The notes under the pieces are model-generated. The model saw only the letters and a list, made by a program, of their open reading frames with translations, was not told the origin of the DNA and did no database searches. The position numbers and the translations under genes were made by a program. Positions 37,129 to 45,568 of a DNA stretch of 64,000 nucleotides are shown here, one piece after another (positions within the stretch are counted from its first letter, which is position 1; the number at the start of each line of letters is the position of its first letter). Origin of the DNA: Clostridia bacterium (GTDB lineage Bacteria > Bacillota > Clostridia > Oscillospirales > QAKW01); the NCBI GenBank assembly GCA_017464525.1, contig JAFTZM010000036.1, positions 1-64,000 of the forward strand. The letters are read 5' to 3'.

Positions 37129-38967
37129 TTAGTTTTCTTCATTTAATAACAACCAATTTTCTGTCAATTCCTCTTGGAGGGCCCGCAAGGCTTCAAGCTC
37201 CCTGCAACACTCCTCCAGCACTTTATAATCAGCACCTGCATCTTCCAGGCGGGCAGTCCATTCAGCGATCTGCTCCTCCACCTCGGCAAGCTCCTTCTCG
37301 ATCTTAGAGAGCTCCTGCCGGCGGGCTGCCTCCCGGGCACGCTGCTCCTTGCTCTTATAATTGGCAGGGGGCGCTTTTTTCTCCTTCACCGGCGGAGGAA
37401 GCTCTTCCTTTTCCTCTTCCCAATAATCCTCCAAGCGTTTCAACTCTACCAACCCGCCGGGGGTCAGCTTCAGGATCCTGGTGGGCACATGGGAAAGAAA
37501 ATAACGGTCGTGGGAAACCACCAGCAAATTGCCGGTGAAATCTGCCAGAGCCCGTTCCACCTCTTCCCTTGCGGGCAGATCCAGGTGGTTGGTGGGCTCA
37601 TCGAAGAGCAGGGTATTGCACCGCTTGGGCATCAGGGCCGCAAACTGAAACCGTGCCCGTTCCCCACCGGAGAGGGTCCCCACCTTCAGTTCCACCTCTT
37701 CCCCGATAAAGGAAACGGCGGCCAGAATGGATCGCAGTTGCTGATAGGTCATCTGGGGATAAATAGCCCCCAACTCCTCCAAAACGGTGTGGTCATCATT
37801 GATAAAATGGGTGGCCTGGCGGAAGATGCCGGTCTGGATATTGGCGCCCCAGCGGATATGCCCCTCCAGGGGCTCCAGTTCCCCCATCAATACCGAAAGC
37901 AGAGTAGTCTTTCCGGTGCCGTTATCCCCCACAATGGCGATCTTTTCCCCTTTTTGCATCCGGAAGGAAAGGCCTGTAAAAAGGCGGTGATCCTCCCCGA
38001 CACTCACCGTAAGATCCCGGCATTGAAGCACATCATTGCCCCCGCCCTGATCCACCGGAAATTTCAGATGCAGCCGCCGTTCGTTCACATGAGGCTTCTC
38101 TATCAGCTCCATCTTTTCCAGCTGCTTACGGCGGCTTTTGGCCATGGCAGAGGTGGAGGCCCGCACCAGATTCCGATCGATATAATCGGTCAGCTTGGCC
38201 ACTTCCTTTTCTTGCTGCTCAAACAGCCGCTCCTGCTCCTTGAGCCAAAGCTCCTTTTGCTCCTTGAAAGCGGTATAGTTGCCGGGATAGCAGCGAACGG
38301 TTCCCTCCTCCATGTCCCAGATCTCTGTTACGCACCGGTCCAGAAAGAACCGGTCATGAGAGACCAGGATCACAGAGCCCTTATAGTTTTGTATGTATTC
38401 CTCCAGCCAGGTGAGGGTACGGAAATCCAGATGGTTGGTAGGCTCGTCCAGCAGTAGCAGATTGGGCTGCTCGATCAGCAGCTTACAGAGTGCCAGCCGG
38501 GTCTGCTCCCCGCCGGAAAGCTCCGCCACATCCAGCGTAAGGTCATAATCAGCAAAGCCCATTCCGTTCAGAACTGTTTTGATCCGCACATCGATCTGAT
38601 AAGCATCGGTGGCATCAATAATGGCCTGCAGCCGGGCATATTCCCGGGGATCAGAGGTCACCGGCAGCCTTTCGATGGCATCCAGCCCCTCCTGCACCAC
38701 GCTCCGCAGCTCCTCTATCATGCTCCGCCCACCGGAAAGGCCGCTATTCTGCAGCAGATAGCCGATACGGGCCTTCGGGTGGAGAAAACGTTCCCCGGAG
38801 GTTTCCTGCAACCTGCCGGATAGAACATTCAGAAGGGTGGATTTTCCGGCCCCGTTGCCGCCGATCAGGCCGATCACCGCGCCTTCCTCGCAAAGAACGC
38901 TTACTTGATCGATCACCCGGCGGTCGCCGAATTCCACAATTAGATTTTTAAGGGAAGCAATCGTCAT
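37129..38967 (-). CDS. ABC-F family ATP-binding protein
   Basis: 612 residues with two ABC domains and no membrane segment. Walker A loops GLIGGNGAGKSTLLNVL and AIVGDNGTGKTTLLSVL; signatures LSGGEQTRLAL and LSGGERARFQF; Walker B LLLLDEPTNHLD and LLFDEPTNHLDLP. The linker between domains is followed by a C-terminal coiled coil (ARRQELSKIEKELAEVEEQI). ABC-F proteins act on the ribosome, either as translation factors or in antibiotic protection. The coiled C-terminus is Uup/YdiF-like, pointing to housekeeping, but resistance is not excluded. It abuts the acetyltransferase gene with no gap. Confidence 0.9.
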   Translation of the reverse strand: MTIASLKNLIVEFGDRRVIDQVSVLCEEGAVIGLIGGNGAGKSTLLNVLSGRLQETSGERFLHPKARIGYLLQNSGLSGGRSMIEELRSVVQEGLDAIERLPVTSDPREYARLQAIIDATDAYQIDVRIKTVLNGMGFADYDLTLDVAELSGGEQTRLALCKLLIEQPNLLLLDEPTNHLDFRTLTWLEEYIQNYKGSVILVSHDRFFLDRCVTEIWDMEEGTVRCYPGNYTAFKEQKELWLKEQERLFEQQEKEVAKLTDYIDRNLVRASTSAMAKSRRKQLEKMELIEKPHVNERRLHLKFPVDQGGGNDVLQCRDLTVSVGEDHRLFTGLSFRMQKGEKIAIVGDNGTGKTTLLSVLMGELEPLEGHIRWGANIQTGIFRQATHFINDDHTVLEELGAIYPQMTYQQLRSILAAVSFIGEEVELKVGTLSGGERARFQFAALMPKRCNTLLFDEPTNHLDLPAREEVERALADFTGNLLVVSHDRYFLSHVPTRILKLTPGGLVELKRLEDYWEEEKEELPPPVKEKKAPPANYKSKEQRAREAARRQELSKIEKELAEVEEQIAEWTARLEDAGADYKVLEECCRELEALRALQEELTENWLLLNEEN

Positions 38968-39513
38968 TTATGTCTCCAAAAGATACGCACTTAATGTTTC
39001 GCCCATGGGCTGAATATGGGCCAGCCGAAAGCCCAGTTTTTCATAAAAGCCCAGATTTTCCGGCTCATAGATCTCCACCACACCGGGCTTGCCGGCCCGC
39101 CGGGCAGCGCTACGGAATTCCTCTGCCAGCACCCGGGCAATTCCCTTGCCCCGATGCTCCGGCTTTACCGCCAACAGATCCAATACCAGATAATCCTCAT
39201 AAAACAGCGGCGCCGCCACCTGGTTGATCTGATCATAGACCTTCTGCACATGAGCAGGCAAAGCCACCCGCTCGGTGCCCTCCCCATCTCCGGGGCAGAT
39301 ACACATGGCCCCCGCCAGTTCCGGGGCGACCAGCACCGTCAGCACCTCCCAGCAATCGGTCAGGTACTTACGGAAAAGCTGAAAGAGGATCCCCTGCCGC
39401 TCCTGCTCATAGGGAATGTAGTGGCAGTAGAGGGGATCATGCATGAATCCTTCTGCAAAAATTGCCGCCAATTCTTCAATCTCTTCTTTTTTTGCACTTC
39501 TTATTTCTATCAT
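38968..39513 (-). CDS. GNAT-family N-acetyltransferase
   Basis: 181 residues from the ATG at 39513, which lies one base after the stop of the upstream protease gene; a TTG at 39549 is an alternative. GNAT fold with the acetyl-CoA loop VKPEHRGKGIARVLAEEF and a C-terminal EPENLGFYEKLGFRLA. Substrate unknown. It is read between the TepA-like and ABC-F genes in one apparent operon. Confidence 0.87.
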   Translation of the reverse strand: MIEIRSAKKEEIEELAAIFAEGFMHDPLYCHYIPYEQERQGILFQLFRKYLTDCWEVLTVLVAPELAGAMCICPGDGEGTERVALPAHVQKVYDQINQVAAPLFYEDYLVLDLLAVKPEHRGKGIARVLAEEFRSAARRAGKPGVVEIYEPENLGFYEKLGFRLAHIQPMGETLSAYLLET

Positions 39514-39514
39514 A

Positions 39515-40195
39515 TTATCTATTATAACTGCTTTCGTCCTCTTTTTCAATCATTTCTTTTAAAGTTGCCAAAGCTTCCTTCAAACCGCCCACGCCGTCGA
39601 TCAACCCCTCCTCGGCAGCCTGCTCTCCGCCCAGAATGGTGCCCACATCCGTCACCATATTCCCCACCTCGGTCATCAGCGCCTTTAGCCGCCGGAGAGA
39701 GATGCGGGAATTTTTTACAATAAAATCGCAGATGCGGTTTTGCATCTCCTCTAATGTCCGCAGGCTCTGGGGCACCCCGATGATAGTTCCCGTGGCCCGC
39801 ACCGGATGGAGGGTCATGGTGGCAGTGGGAACGATAAAGGAGTGCTTTGCAGCGCAGGCCAGCGGCACCCCGATAGAATGGCCTCCCCCCAGCACCAATG
39901 AGACCGTAGGGGTATTCATGGAAGCGATCAGCTCCGCAATGGCCAGCCCTGCCTCCACATCTCCGCCCATGGTATTCAAAAGGATCAGCACCCCTTTGAC
40001 CGCCTTGCTTTCCTCCATCTCCACCAGCACCGGCAAAAGATGCTCGTATTTAGTGGTTTTATTCTGCTCCGGAGCAATAAAGTGCCCCTCGATCTGGCCG
40101 ATCACCGTAAGCACCCGGATGCCGCTATCGGTTTCAGCAGAGCCCAGTTCCAATATTTCATTCAGTTCATCGCTGTATCGATCCTCTTTTTGCAT
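39515..40195 (-). CDS. tepA: ClpP-fold serine peptidase, TepA-like
   Basis: 226 residues related to ClpP/crotonase-fold peptidases. Ser107 in GGGHSIGVPLA and His130 in MTLHPVRATG match the catalytic Ser-His of ClpP-like enzymes, with the oxyanion segment NTMGGDVEAGLA before them. B. subtilis TepA is the closest named type, linked to precursor translocation or signal-peptide degradation; that role is assumed. No signal peptide. It heads the tepA-GNAT-ABC-F unit. Confidence 0.85.
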   Translation of the reverse strand: MQKEDRYSDELNEILELGSAETDSGIRVLTVIGQIEGHFIAPEQNKTTKYEHLLPVLVEMEESKAVKGVLILLNTMGGDVEAGLAIAELIASMNTPTVSLVLGGGHSIGVPLACAAKHSFIVPTATMTLHPVRATGTIIGVPQSLRTLEEMQNRICDFIVKNSRISLRRLKALMTEVGNMVTDVGTILGGEQAAEEGLIDGVGGLKEALATLKEMIEKEDESSYNR

Positions 40196-40261
40196 TCCTG
40201 CACCTCCTCAGATCTATCATTTGCAGGAAATGAAAAAAAATTATTTTTTTCAAAAAAAGTG

Positions 40262-40290
40262 TTGACAAAAAATCGGATTTAGTGTAATAT
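40262..40290 (+). promoter_or_regulatory. tRNA operon promoter
   Basis: TTGACA (40262-40267), 17-nt spacer, TAATAT (40285-40290), 16 nt before the first tRNA. Confidence 0.85.
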
Positions 40291-40306
40291 ATAACACGTT
40301 GTACGT

Positions 40307-40383
40307 GGCGGTATAGCTCAGTTGGCTAGAGCATGCGGTTCATACCCGCAGTGTCATCGGTTCGAATCCTATTACCGCCACCA
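40307..40383 (+). tRNA. tRNA-Met(CAT)
   Basis: Complete cloverleaf with acceptor GGCGGTA/TACCGCC, D-arm AGCTCAGTTGGCTAGAGC, anticodon loop TTCATAC, T-loop GGTTCGAATCC and encoded CCA. The acceptor base pair fits elongator Met rather than initiator. A lysidine-modified Ile2 tRNA also has CAT and cannot be fully excluded. Confidence 0.93.
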
Positions 40384-40390
40384 CTTTTTT

Positions 40391-40465
40391 GGCCCGATGG
40401 TCAAGCGGTTAAGACACCGCCCTTTCACGGCGGTATCACGGGTTCGATTCCCGTTCGGGTCACCA
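40391..40465 (+). tRNA. tRNA-Glu(TTC)
   Basis: GGCCCGA/TCGGGTC acceptor with one G-U pair, anticodon loop CTTTCAC, T-arm ACGGGTTCGATTCCCGT and encoded CCA. Confidence 0.95.
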
Positions 40466-40472
40466 TATTGTT

Positions 40473-40548
40473 GGGAGTTTAGCTCAGCTGGGAGAGCATC
40501 TGCCTTACAAGCAGAGGGTCAGCGGTTCGAGCCCGTGAACTCCCACCA
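40473..40548 (+). tRNA. tRNA-Val(TAC), copy 1
   Basis: GGGAGTT/AACTCCC acceptor, anticodon loop CTTACAA, encoded CCA. It matches copy 2 except for G instead of T in CCCGTGAACTCCC, which leaves an A-G mismatch at the base of the T-stem. Confidence 0.94.
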
Positions 40549-40551
40549 AAC

Positions 40552-40579
40552 AAAACCTCGTCTATATGGCGAGGTTTTT
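40552..40579 (+). terminator. terminator-like hairpin between the two tRNA-Val genes
   Basis: AAAACCTCG / CGAGGTTTT, with a 9-nt loop and trailing T-run. It may separate copy 2 from the first three tRNAs or act as a processing site. Confidence 0.65.
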
Positions 40580-40583
40580 ATAC

Positions 40584-40659
40584 GGGAGTTTAGCTCAGCT
40601 GGGAGAGCATCTGCCTTACAAGCAGAGGGTCAGCGGTTCGAGCCCGTTAACTCCCACCA
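40584..40659 (+). tRNA. tRNA-Val(TAC), copy 2
   Basis: Same as copy 1 with the T-stem pair intact (CCCGTTAACTCCC). Encoded CCA. It lies after a terminator-like hairpin and has no clear promoter of its own. Confidence 0.95.
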
Positions 40660-40692
40660 AAAATAAGACAGTCTTCGGACTGTCTTATTTTT
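40660..40692 (+). terminator. tRNA operon terminator
   Basis: 14-bp stem AAAATAAGACAGTC-TTCG-GACTGTCTTATTTT with a stable TTCG loop and a T-run. Confidence 0.92.
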
Positions 40693-40693
40693 A

Positions 40694-41056
40694 TCCAAGC
40701 CGAAGGCTTGGTATGCAATCACCCGTAAGGATGAATGTAATCGCCGTCAGGTGTATGTCATCACGCACAGCGTGTATTTCTTCGGCTTGATTACATACGC
40801 AACTTACGTTGCAGTTACATACAACACTTCGTGTTGATGACATCCACGGCTTTCCGTGATTCAATATGTAAGGGTTCGAACACATAGGTCAAAAAATCAA
40901 AAGGGTTTAGATTTGTGCTACCTTTCCGACAAAAGGACTTGCGAAAGCAAGTCCTTTTGTGTTTGTGTCCGCAGGGCACAAAACAAGGTTACGCAAGACG
41001 TAAACAATGTTGCCTTCGGCAAACGATGTTGCACTTCGTGCAAATGAAAAGTGAAT
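40694..41056. repeat. non-coding island of many short hairpins
   Basis: At least ten small perfect hairpins in series: CCAAGCC-GAA-GGCTTGG, CACGCACAGCGTG, GCAACTTACGTTGC, CAACACTTCGTGTTG, CACGGCTTTCCGTG, TTACGCAAGACGTAA, GTTGCCTTCGGCAAAC and TTGCACTTCGTGCAA among them. In the left part, linkers ATGTAATC and ATGTCATC are mirrored by GATTACAT and GATGACAT, so the whole may fold into a branched structure. A strong terminator AAAAGGACTTGC-GAAA-GCAAGTCCTTTT lies at 40931-40958. No gene was found in either strand. Confidence 0.6.
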
Positions 41057-41106
41057 GGCACCCAAACTACTGAAAAAAATGGCACCTTATAGCGAACAGG
41101 CTTCCC

Positions 41107-41814
41107 TTACTCCAGTGCACCCAAAAAACCCATCAATTCATCAAATCCACCCTGAGGATATCGCGAGATATCCTCATTCTTTTTATTGATGATGCAATCG
41201 GTCAGCAAAAAGACCTTCATACCAAGGCCGGCGGCCACCATATCCTCCGCCACATCATTTCCCACCATCAGACATTCCTCGGGGGTTACTCCCAGCTTGC
41301 CCACCACTTCCTTGTAATAGGCCGGATTGGGCTTGCTGCAGGTGGAATTTTTATAGGTGGTGTACAGCTCGAAATCCTCCGGCTGCAGCCCCGCCCAGCG
41401 AATTCTTTTTTCTGTGGCAACAGCGGGAAAGATGGGATTGGTAGCCAGCGCCACCCGAAAGCCCATTTCCTTGATCCGCTTCACTGTCTCGGCAGCCTTG
41501 GGATTACACCCGCAGGACTGCTGCACCTGATCAAAATCCTCCCGGTAGAAGGCATCAAAATGAGGCAAATCCTCCCGGGCCTTTTCCCCGAATCGGCCGG
41601 CAAAATCATCCCAGAAGGCCTCTTCATTGAGCTTGCTGCCGTCGTTCTTCACCATAGCAGCGGTGCCGGCCCAGATGCCGGCGATCAGCGGCTCCGGTTC
41701 ATAGCCCAAGGGTGCCAGCCGCTTGGCCAGCAGGCCAAAATAGCATTTTACAAAAACATCCTGATCCATGGGCAGCAGAGTGCCGTCAAGATCAAATAAA
41801 ACCGTCGTAATCAT
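41107..41814 (-). CDS. HAD-superfamily hydrolase
   Basis: 235 residues from the ATG at 41814 (AAGGAG upstream). HAD motifs: FDLDGTLL (D8, D10), ALATNP (motif II), the Lys region SKPNPAYYKE (motif III) and MVGNDVAEDMVAAG (motif IV). An alpha-helical cap lies between motifs I and II. Likely a small-molecule phosphatase; substrate unknown. Monocistronic, divergent from the Gfo/Idh/MocA gene. Confidence 0.9.
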   Translation of the reverse strand: MITTVLFDLDGTLLPMDQDVFVKCYFGLLAKRLAPLGYEPEPLIAGIWAGTAAMVKNDGSKLNEEAFWDDFAGRFGEKAREDLPHFDAFYREDFDQVQQSCGCNPKAAETVKRIKEMGFRVALATNPIFPAVATEKRIRWAGLQPEDFELYTTYKNSTCSKPNPAYYKEVVGKLGVTPEECLMVGNDVAEDMVAAGLGMKVFLLTDCIINKKNEDISRYPQGGFDELMGFLGALE

Positions 41815-41941
41815 GTTACACTCCTTCCACACTTTAAATTATATACATAAATCGTTGAGGTGTCAACCTATGATCCGGCTGCAAAACTCTTTTATTTTCT
41901 ATCCTTTTTCTTCATTTTTCTATAAAAAAACCTTCTTCCTG

Positions 41942-41970
41942 TTGCCGCCCGGCGCTGCCGGTGCTATACT
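41942..41970 (+). promoter_or_regulatory. promoter of the Gfo/Idh/MocA gene
   Basis: TTGCCG (41942-41947), 17-nt spacer, TATACT (41965-41970). Between the two boxes is a GC-rich inverted repeat (GCCGCCCGGC...GCCGG), possibly an operator. Confidence 0.65.
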
Positions 41971-41994
41971 TTTCTCAACAGGAGGTGTTACACC

Positions 41995-43212
41995 ATGAAA
42001 CAAATCAGAGTAGGCGTGATCGGCCTCGGAAGCCGGGGAAAAGGAAACTTAAAAACCATCCTCACCATCGATGATGTGGCTGTCACAGCAGTTTGCGATA
42101 TTTATGAAGACCGCTGCCGGCAGGGCTGCAGCATTGTGGAGGAAAAGGGGCAGCCCACCCCCTTCAGCAGTACCGCATATCAAGACATCCTCTGCCGGGA
42201 AGATGTGGATGTGATCGCTGTTTTTTCCAGCTGGGAATCCCACATCCGCATTGCCGTTGACGCCATGAAGGCCGGCAAGATCGTAGGTCTTGAGGTGGGC
42301 GGTGCCGAAACCGTGGAGGAATGCTGGGAGCTTGTGGATACCTATGAAGCCACCGGCACCCCCATCATGCTGCTAGAAAACTGCTGCTACGGCAAAAACG
42401 AGATGTTGGTGCGTAACATGGTGCGGGACGGCCTTTTCGGCGAGATCGTTCATTGCCACGGCGCTTACGCCCATGACCTGCGGGGGGAAGTATCCACTGG
42501 TAAGGAGAATCGCCATTACCGGCTGAATCATTACCTTCACCGCAACTGCGAGAACTACCCCACCCACGAATTGGGGCCCATTGCGAAGATCCTGGACATC
42601 AACCGGGGCAACCGAATGACCCGCCTGGTCTCCTTTTCCTCCAAGGCCGCCGGCCTGAAGCAATACATCAACGACCGCAAAGATACCTTCGAAAACAAGG
42701 AGCTGATCGGCAAGGATTTTATGCAGGGGGATATTGTGAGCACCACCATTGCCTGCGCAGGCGGCGAGACCATCACCCTGACCCTGGATACCACCCTTCC
42801 CCGTTCCTACAGCCGGGAGTTCACCGTGCGGGGCACCAAGGGAATGTATGAAGAAAACACCAATTCTGTATTCCTGGACGGGGAAAAGGAAAGCTTCGAT
42901 ACCGCAAAGCACTACAAAGAGGTTATCGACAACGCCCGAAGCTACGAAGAAAAATACCTGCCGGATATCTGGAAAAATATCACCGAGGAACAGAAGAAAA
43001 AAGGCCACGGGGGAATGGATTATTTTGAATTTGTGGCATTTTTCGATGCCATCCGCCATCATAAGCCCATGCCCATCGATGTTTACGATGCGGCAGCCTG
43101 GATGAGCATTACGGCCCTTTCCGCCCGATCCATCGCCGGCGGCAATATTCCGGTAGAGATCCCCGATTTCACCCGGGGAAAATGGAAGGATCGGGAACGG
43201 CTGGATGTTTAA
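41995..43212 (+). CDS. Gfo/Idh/MocA oxidoreductase, GH109-like
   Basis: 405 residues. N-terminal Rossmann fold with VGVIGLGSRGKGN (NAD(H) site) and a C-terminal alpha/beta domain with HELGPI (191-196) and KKGHGGMDYFEF near residue 338. The HELGP and GHGGMD motifs recall GH109 enzymes, NAD-dependent glycosidases acting on alpha-GalNAc, but plain sugar dehydrogenases share the fold. No signal peptide, so it is cytosolic. AGGAGGTG precedes the ATG. It converges on the AraC gene at 43209 (4-nt overlap at their 3' ends). Confidence 0.88.
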   Translation: MKQIRVGVIGLGSRGKGNLKTILTIDDVAVTAVCDIYEDRCRQGCSIVEEKGQPTPFSSTAYQDILCREDVDVIAVFSSWESHIRIAVDAMKAGKIVGLEVGGAETVEECWELVDTYEATGTPIMLLENCCYGKNEMLVRNMVRDGLFGEIVHCHGAYAHDLRGEVSTGKENRHYRLNHYLHRNCENYPTHELGPIAKILDINRGNRMTRLVSFSSKAAGLKQYINDRKDTFENKELIGKDFMQGDIVSTTIACAGGETITLTLDTTLPRSYSREFTVRGTKGMYEENTNSVFLDGEKESFDTAKHYKEVIDNARSYEEKYLPDIWKNITEEQKKKGHGGMDYFEFVAFFDAIRHHKPMPIDVYDAAAWMSITALSARSIAGGNIPVEIPDFTRGKWKDRERLDV

Positions 43213-43979
43213 AAATAAGCGGCACTCTTTCGGAATTCTCCGGGCGTCATGCCGGTCTTGCGCCGGAAGCAATCGGAAAAATAGGCCTGGGAATTGAAGC
43301 CGCAATCGATGGCGATCTCCGAAAGGGGCAGATCGCTGTTGATCAATAGCGCCTTTGCCGCCGAGATGCGGCGGTTCACAAGAAGATCATGGGGGCTCTG
43401 CCCCAGCTTTTCCGAAAAAAGCTTATGGAGATAGGAGGCGCTCACATTGCATTTCTGCGCCAGAAGCTCCACGCTCAGTTCCTCCGCATAATGGGCCTTG
43501 ATATACTGCTGCGCCAGCGCCAGCACCGAATCATGCTGCAGCTCCTCGGCACCGCTGAGCTTACCCAGCAGCAGTAAAAACTCTCCCATGGCGGCCAGTT
43601 CATCGGCAGGCTCTACCGATAAAAACAGCTCTGCGATCCGCAAAAAGGCCTTTTTAACCGCTCCATCCGGATCAGCCGAAAGCACGGTGGGCATTCGATC
43701 CAGAAGCTCCTGAATTCTACCGGTCACCCGGCCCAGATGCAGATAATAGCACCGGAAGGGCAGGCGGCTCTGCCGCCGGTCTCCCGGCCTTGCCACCAAT
43801 ACCGTATCCTTCTGCATGGGATAGCGGGTACCGTTGAGGGTGGCCATGGCTCCCTCTTCAAAATAATACTCCAATTCATAGCCCTCTACAATCCGTAGGG
43901 GGCTTTCCTTGATCCCGTAGAATTTACTGGAGCTGTCGAACCGGCCGGCGGCAAAAAGATGGGGTAACATCTGATTCAT
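43209..43979 (-). CDS. AraC-family transcriptional regulator
   Basis: 256 residues from the ATG at 43979, with AGGTGA upstream. N-terminal sensor (ATLNGTRYPMQKDTVLVARP) and C-terminal AraC domain with LSVELLAQKCNVSASYLHKL and LPLSEIAIDCGFNSQAYFSD followed by CFRRKTGMTPGEFR. It is divergent from the GH16/GH39-like operon, with a long palindrome between them, so it is the probable regulator of that operon and perhaps of the adjacent Gfo/Idh/MocA gene. Confidence 0.92.
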   Translation of the reverse strand: MNQMLPHLFAAGRFDSSSKFYGIKESPLRIVEGYELEYYFEEGAMATLNGTRYPMQKDTVLVARPGDRRQSRLPFRCYYLHLGRVTGRIQELLDRMPTVLSADPDGAVKKAFLRIAELFLSVEPADELAAMGEFLLLLGKLSGAEELQHDSVLALAQQYIKAHYAEELSVELLAQKCNVSASYLHKLFSEKLGQSPHDLLVNRRISAAKALLINSDLPLSEIAIDCGFNSQAYFSDCFRRKTGMTPGEFRKSAAYF

Positions 43980-44032
43980 TGATCTCACCTGAATAGAAAA
44001 TCTAAAAAATCAGATACAAAAACGATAGCATC

Positions 44033-44069
44033 TTGATTTTTACTATGATATTATCATATTGAAAATCAA
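44033..44069. promoter_or_regulatory. palindromic operator candidate between AraC and the glycan operon
   Basis: TTGATTTT-N4-ATGATATTATCAT-N4-AAAATCAA: a perfect 13-bp dyad flanked symmetrically by 8-bp inverted arms, centred on 44051. It sits where the -35/-10 regions of both divergent genes are expected. Confidence 0.55.
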
Positions 44070-44087
44070 AAGTAAAGGAGGAATTTC

Positions 44088-44753
44088 ATGAAATTCACCT
44101 GGCTGGGTCAGGCAGGCCTGCTGATCGAAGAAAAAAGTTATAAGATCCTGGTAGACCCCTACCTTTCCAATAGCGTGGCAAAGATCAACCCCAAAAACGA
44201 CCGGCGGATCCCGGTGGATGAGCGTTTTTTGCAAATCAAACCGGATATGCTGGTCTTCACCCACAACCATCTGGATCACTACGATCCCGAAACGGTGCAG
44301 CACTATCTGGGCGAGGATACCGCTGTTACCGTTCTGGCGCCCCGCTCAGTGTGGGAAGAGGTGCGGAAGCACGGCGGCAATAATAACTATGTTCTTTTCA
44401 ACCGCCATACCCGCTGGACCGAGGGCGGCATCACCTTCACCGCTGTTTTGGCGGCGCATAGCGATACGACCCCCATTGGCGTAATTCTGAACAGGGAATA
44501 TTACATTACCGGCGACACCCTCTACAACGAGGATATTTTTGAGGATCTGCCGGAAGGACTGAAGGCCGTATTCCTCCCCATCAACGGCGTGGGTAACAAT
44601 ATGAATATGACCGACGCCGCCGATTTTGCCAAGCGCACCGGTGCCGAAAAGGTGGTTCCTCTTCATTGGGGACTCTTCGATGACCTGGATCCCGCCGATT
44701 TTATCTGCGAGAATAAAGTGATCCCTACCATTTATAAGGAGATTGTATTATGA
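44088..44753 (+). CDS. metallo-beta-lactamase fold hydrolase (UlaG-like)
   Basis: 221 residues. Metal-binding motif THNHLDHYD (H59, H61, D63, H64), further ligands in AAHSD, TGDT and the final PLHWG. Resembles UlaG-type or general L-ascorbate-6-phosphate lactonase-like proteins; in a sugar operon a lactonase or phosphodiester hydrolase role is plausible, but unproven. AGGAGG precedes the ATG. First gene of four that overlap by 4 nt each, so it is translationally coupled to the GH16 gene. Confidence 0.85.
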   Translation: MKFTWLGQAGLLIEEKSYKILVDPYLSNSVAKINPKNDRRIPVDERFLQIKPDMLVFTHNHLDHYDPETVQHYLGEDTAVTVLAPRSVWEEVRKHGGNNNYVLFNRHTRWTEGGITFTAVLAAHSDTTPIGVILNREYYITGDTLYNEDIFEDLPEGLKAVFLPINGVGNNMNMTDAADFAKRTGAEKVVPLHWGLFDDLDPADFICENKVIPTIYKEIVL

Positions 44754-45568
44754 AAAAGTACGAAGTAAAAGACCATGAATACAGCCTTTTGCCCGAGGGG
44801 CTGGACTGGGAACTGGTTTGGGCAGATGAATTCGACGGCACCGAACTGGATCGAACCAAGTGGGACTACCGCCTGCACATGATGAACAAACGCCACCCCG
44901 CCTGGACGGACCAGGGGGTGCATCTGGACGGCAAAAGTAACGCCGTATTTACCCTGATGAGCGAGGACGGCCGCCCGGTAAGCAGCCAGCTGCAAACCGG
45001 CTATAACTTTATGGATGCGCCCATCATGGAGACGAAGTTCGGCAACGCCCATCTGCAGTGGAACATCGGAAAATTAAAGGAAAGTATGTACCTTCACGGC
45101 TACGGCTATTATGAATGCCGCTGCCGGATGCAGCAGAAGGAGGGCTGGTGGAGTGCGTTCTGGATCCAATCCCCCGTCATCGGTGCCTCCCTGGATCCTG
45201 CCGATACCGGTGTGGAGATCGATATCATGGAATCCTTCCACCCCGGCGAGGTCAAGCCTCATAATGTCTTTACCGGCGGCTACGGCCTGGATATGCAACG
45301 CTCCAAGGTGGGCGGTATGAACCTCGATGAAACAGAATTCCACCGTTTCGGCCTGCTTTGGGACGAGACCGGCTACACCTTCTACATCGACGGTGTTGAG
45401 GACGGCAAGATCACCGAAAAGCTGACCGCCCGTCCCGAATTTATTCTGATCTCCACCGAGGTCACCGGCTACCGCCGGGAGGATCATCTGCCGGTGCAGG
45501 AGGCCTACGACAATCAGGGGGACACCTTTACGGTGGATTATGTGCGTGTTTTTGAGGCAAAAAGATGA
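44750..45568 (+). CDS. glycoside hydrolase family 16-like, cytosolic
   Basis: 272 residues. GH16 signature EIDIME with nucleophile E156, D158 and acid/base E161; the N-terminal LVWADEFDGTELDRTKW is also typical of GH16, as is the final FTVDYVRVFEAKR. Family members cut beta-1,3/1,4-glucans, galactans or other beta-glycans. There is no signal peptide or membrane segment, unusual for GH16, which normally acts outside the cell; here it would act on imported oligosaccharides. It overlaps both neighbours by 4 nt. Confidence 0.9.
   Translation: MKKYEVKDHEYSLLPEGLDWELVWADEFDGTELDRTKWDYRLHMMNKRHPAWTDQGVHLDGKSNAVFTLMSEDGRPVSSQLQTGYNFMDAPIMETKFGNAHLQWNIGKLKESMYLHGYGYYECRCRMQQKEGWWSAFWIQSPVIGASLDPADTGVEIDIMESFHPGEVKPHNVFTGGYGLDMQRSKVGGMNLDETEFHRFGLLWDETGYTFYIDGVEDGKITEKLTARPEFILISTEVTGYRREDHLPVQEAYDNQGDTFTVDYVRVFEAKR

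Noticed and set aside
37129..38967. Antibiotic-resistance ABC-F (Msr/Vga/Lsa type)
   Set aside because: The C-terminal coiled coil and housekeeping neighbours fit Uup/YdiF-like factors better; no resistance leader peptide is visible.
40860..40885. TTCGAAC T-loop-like sequence after the tRNA operon, possible att site or tRNA fragment
   Set aside because: No acceptor or anticodon arms, no integrase nearby and no matching second copy in the window.
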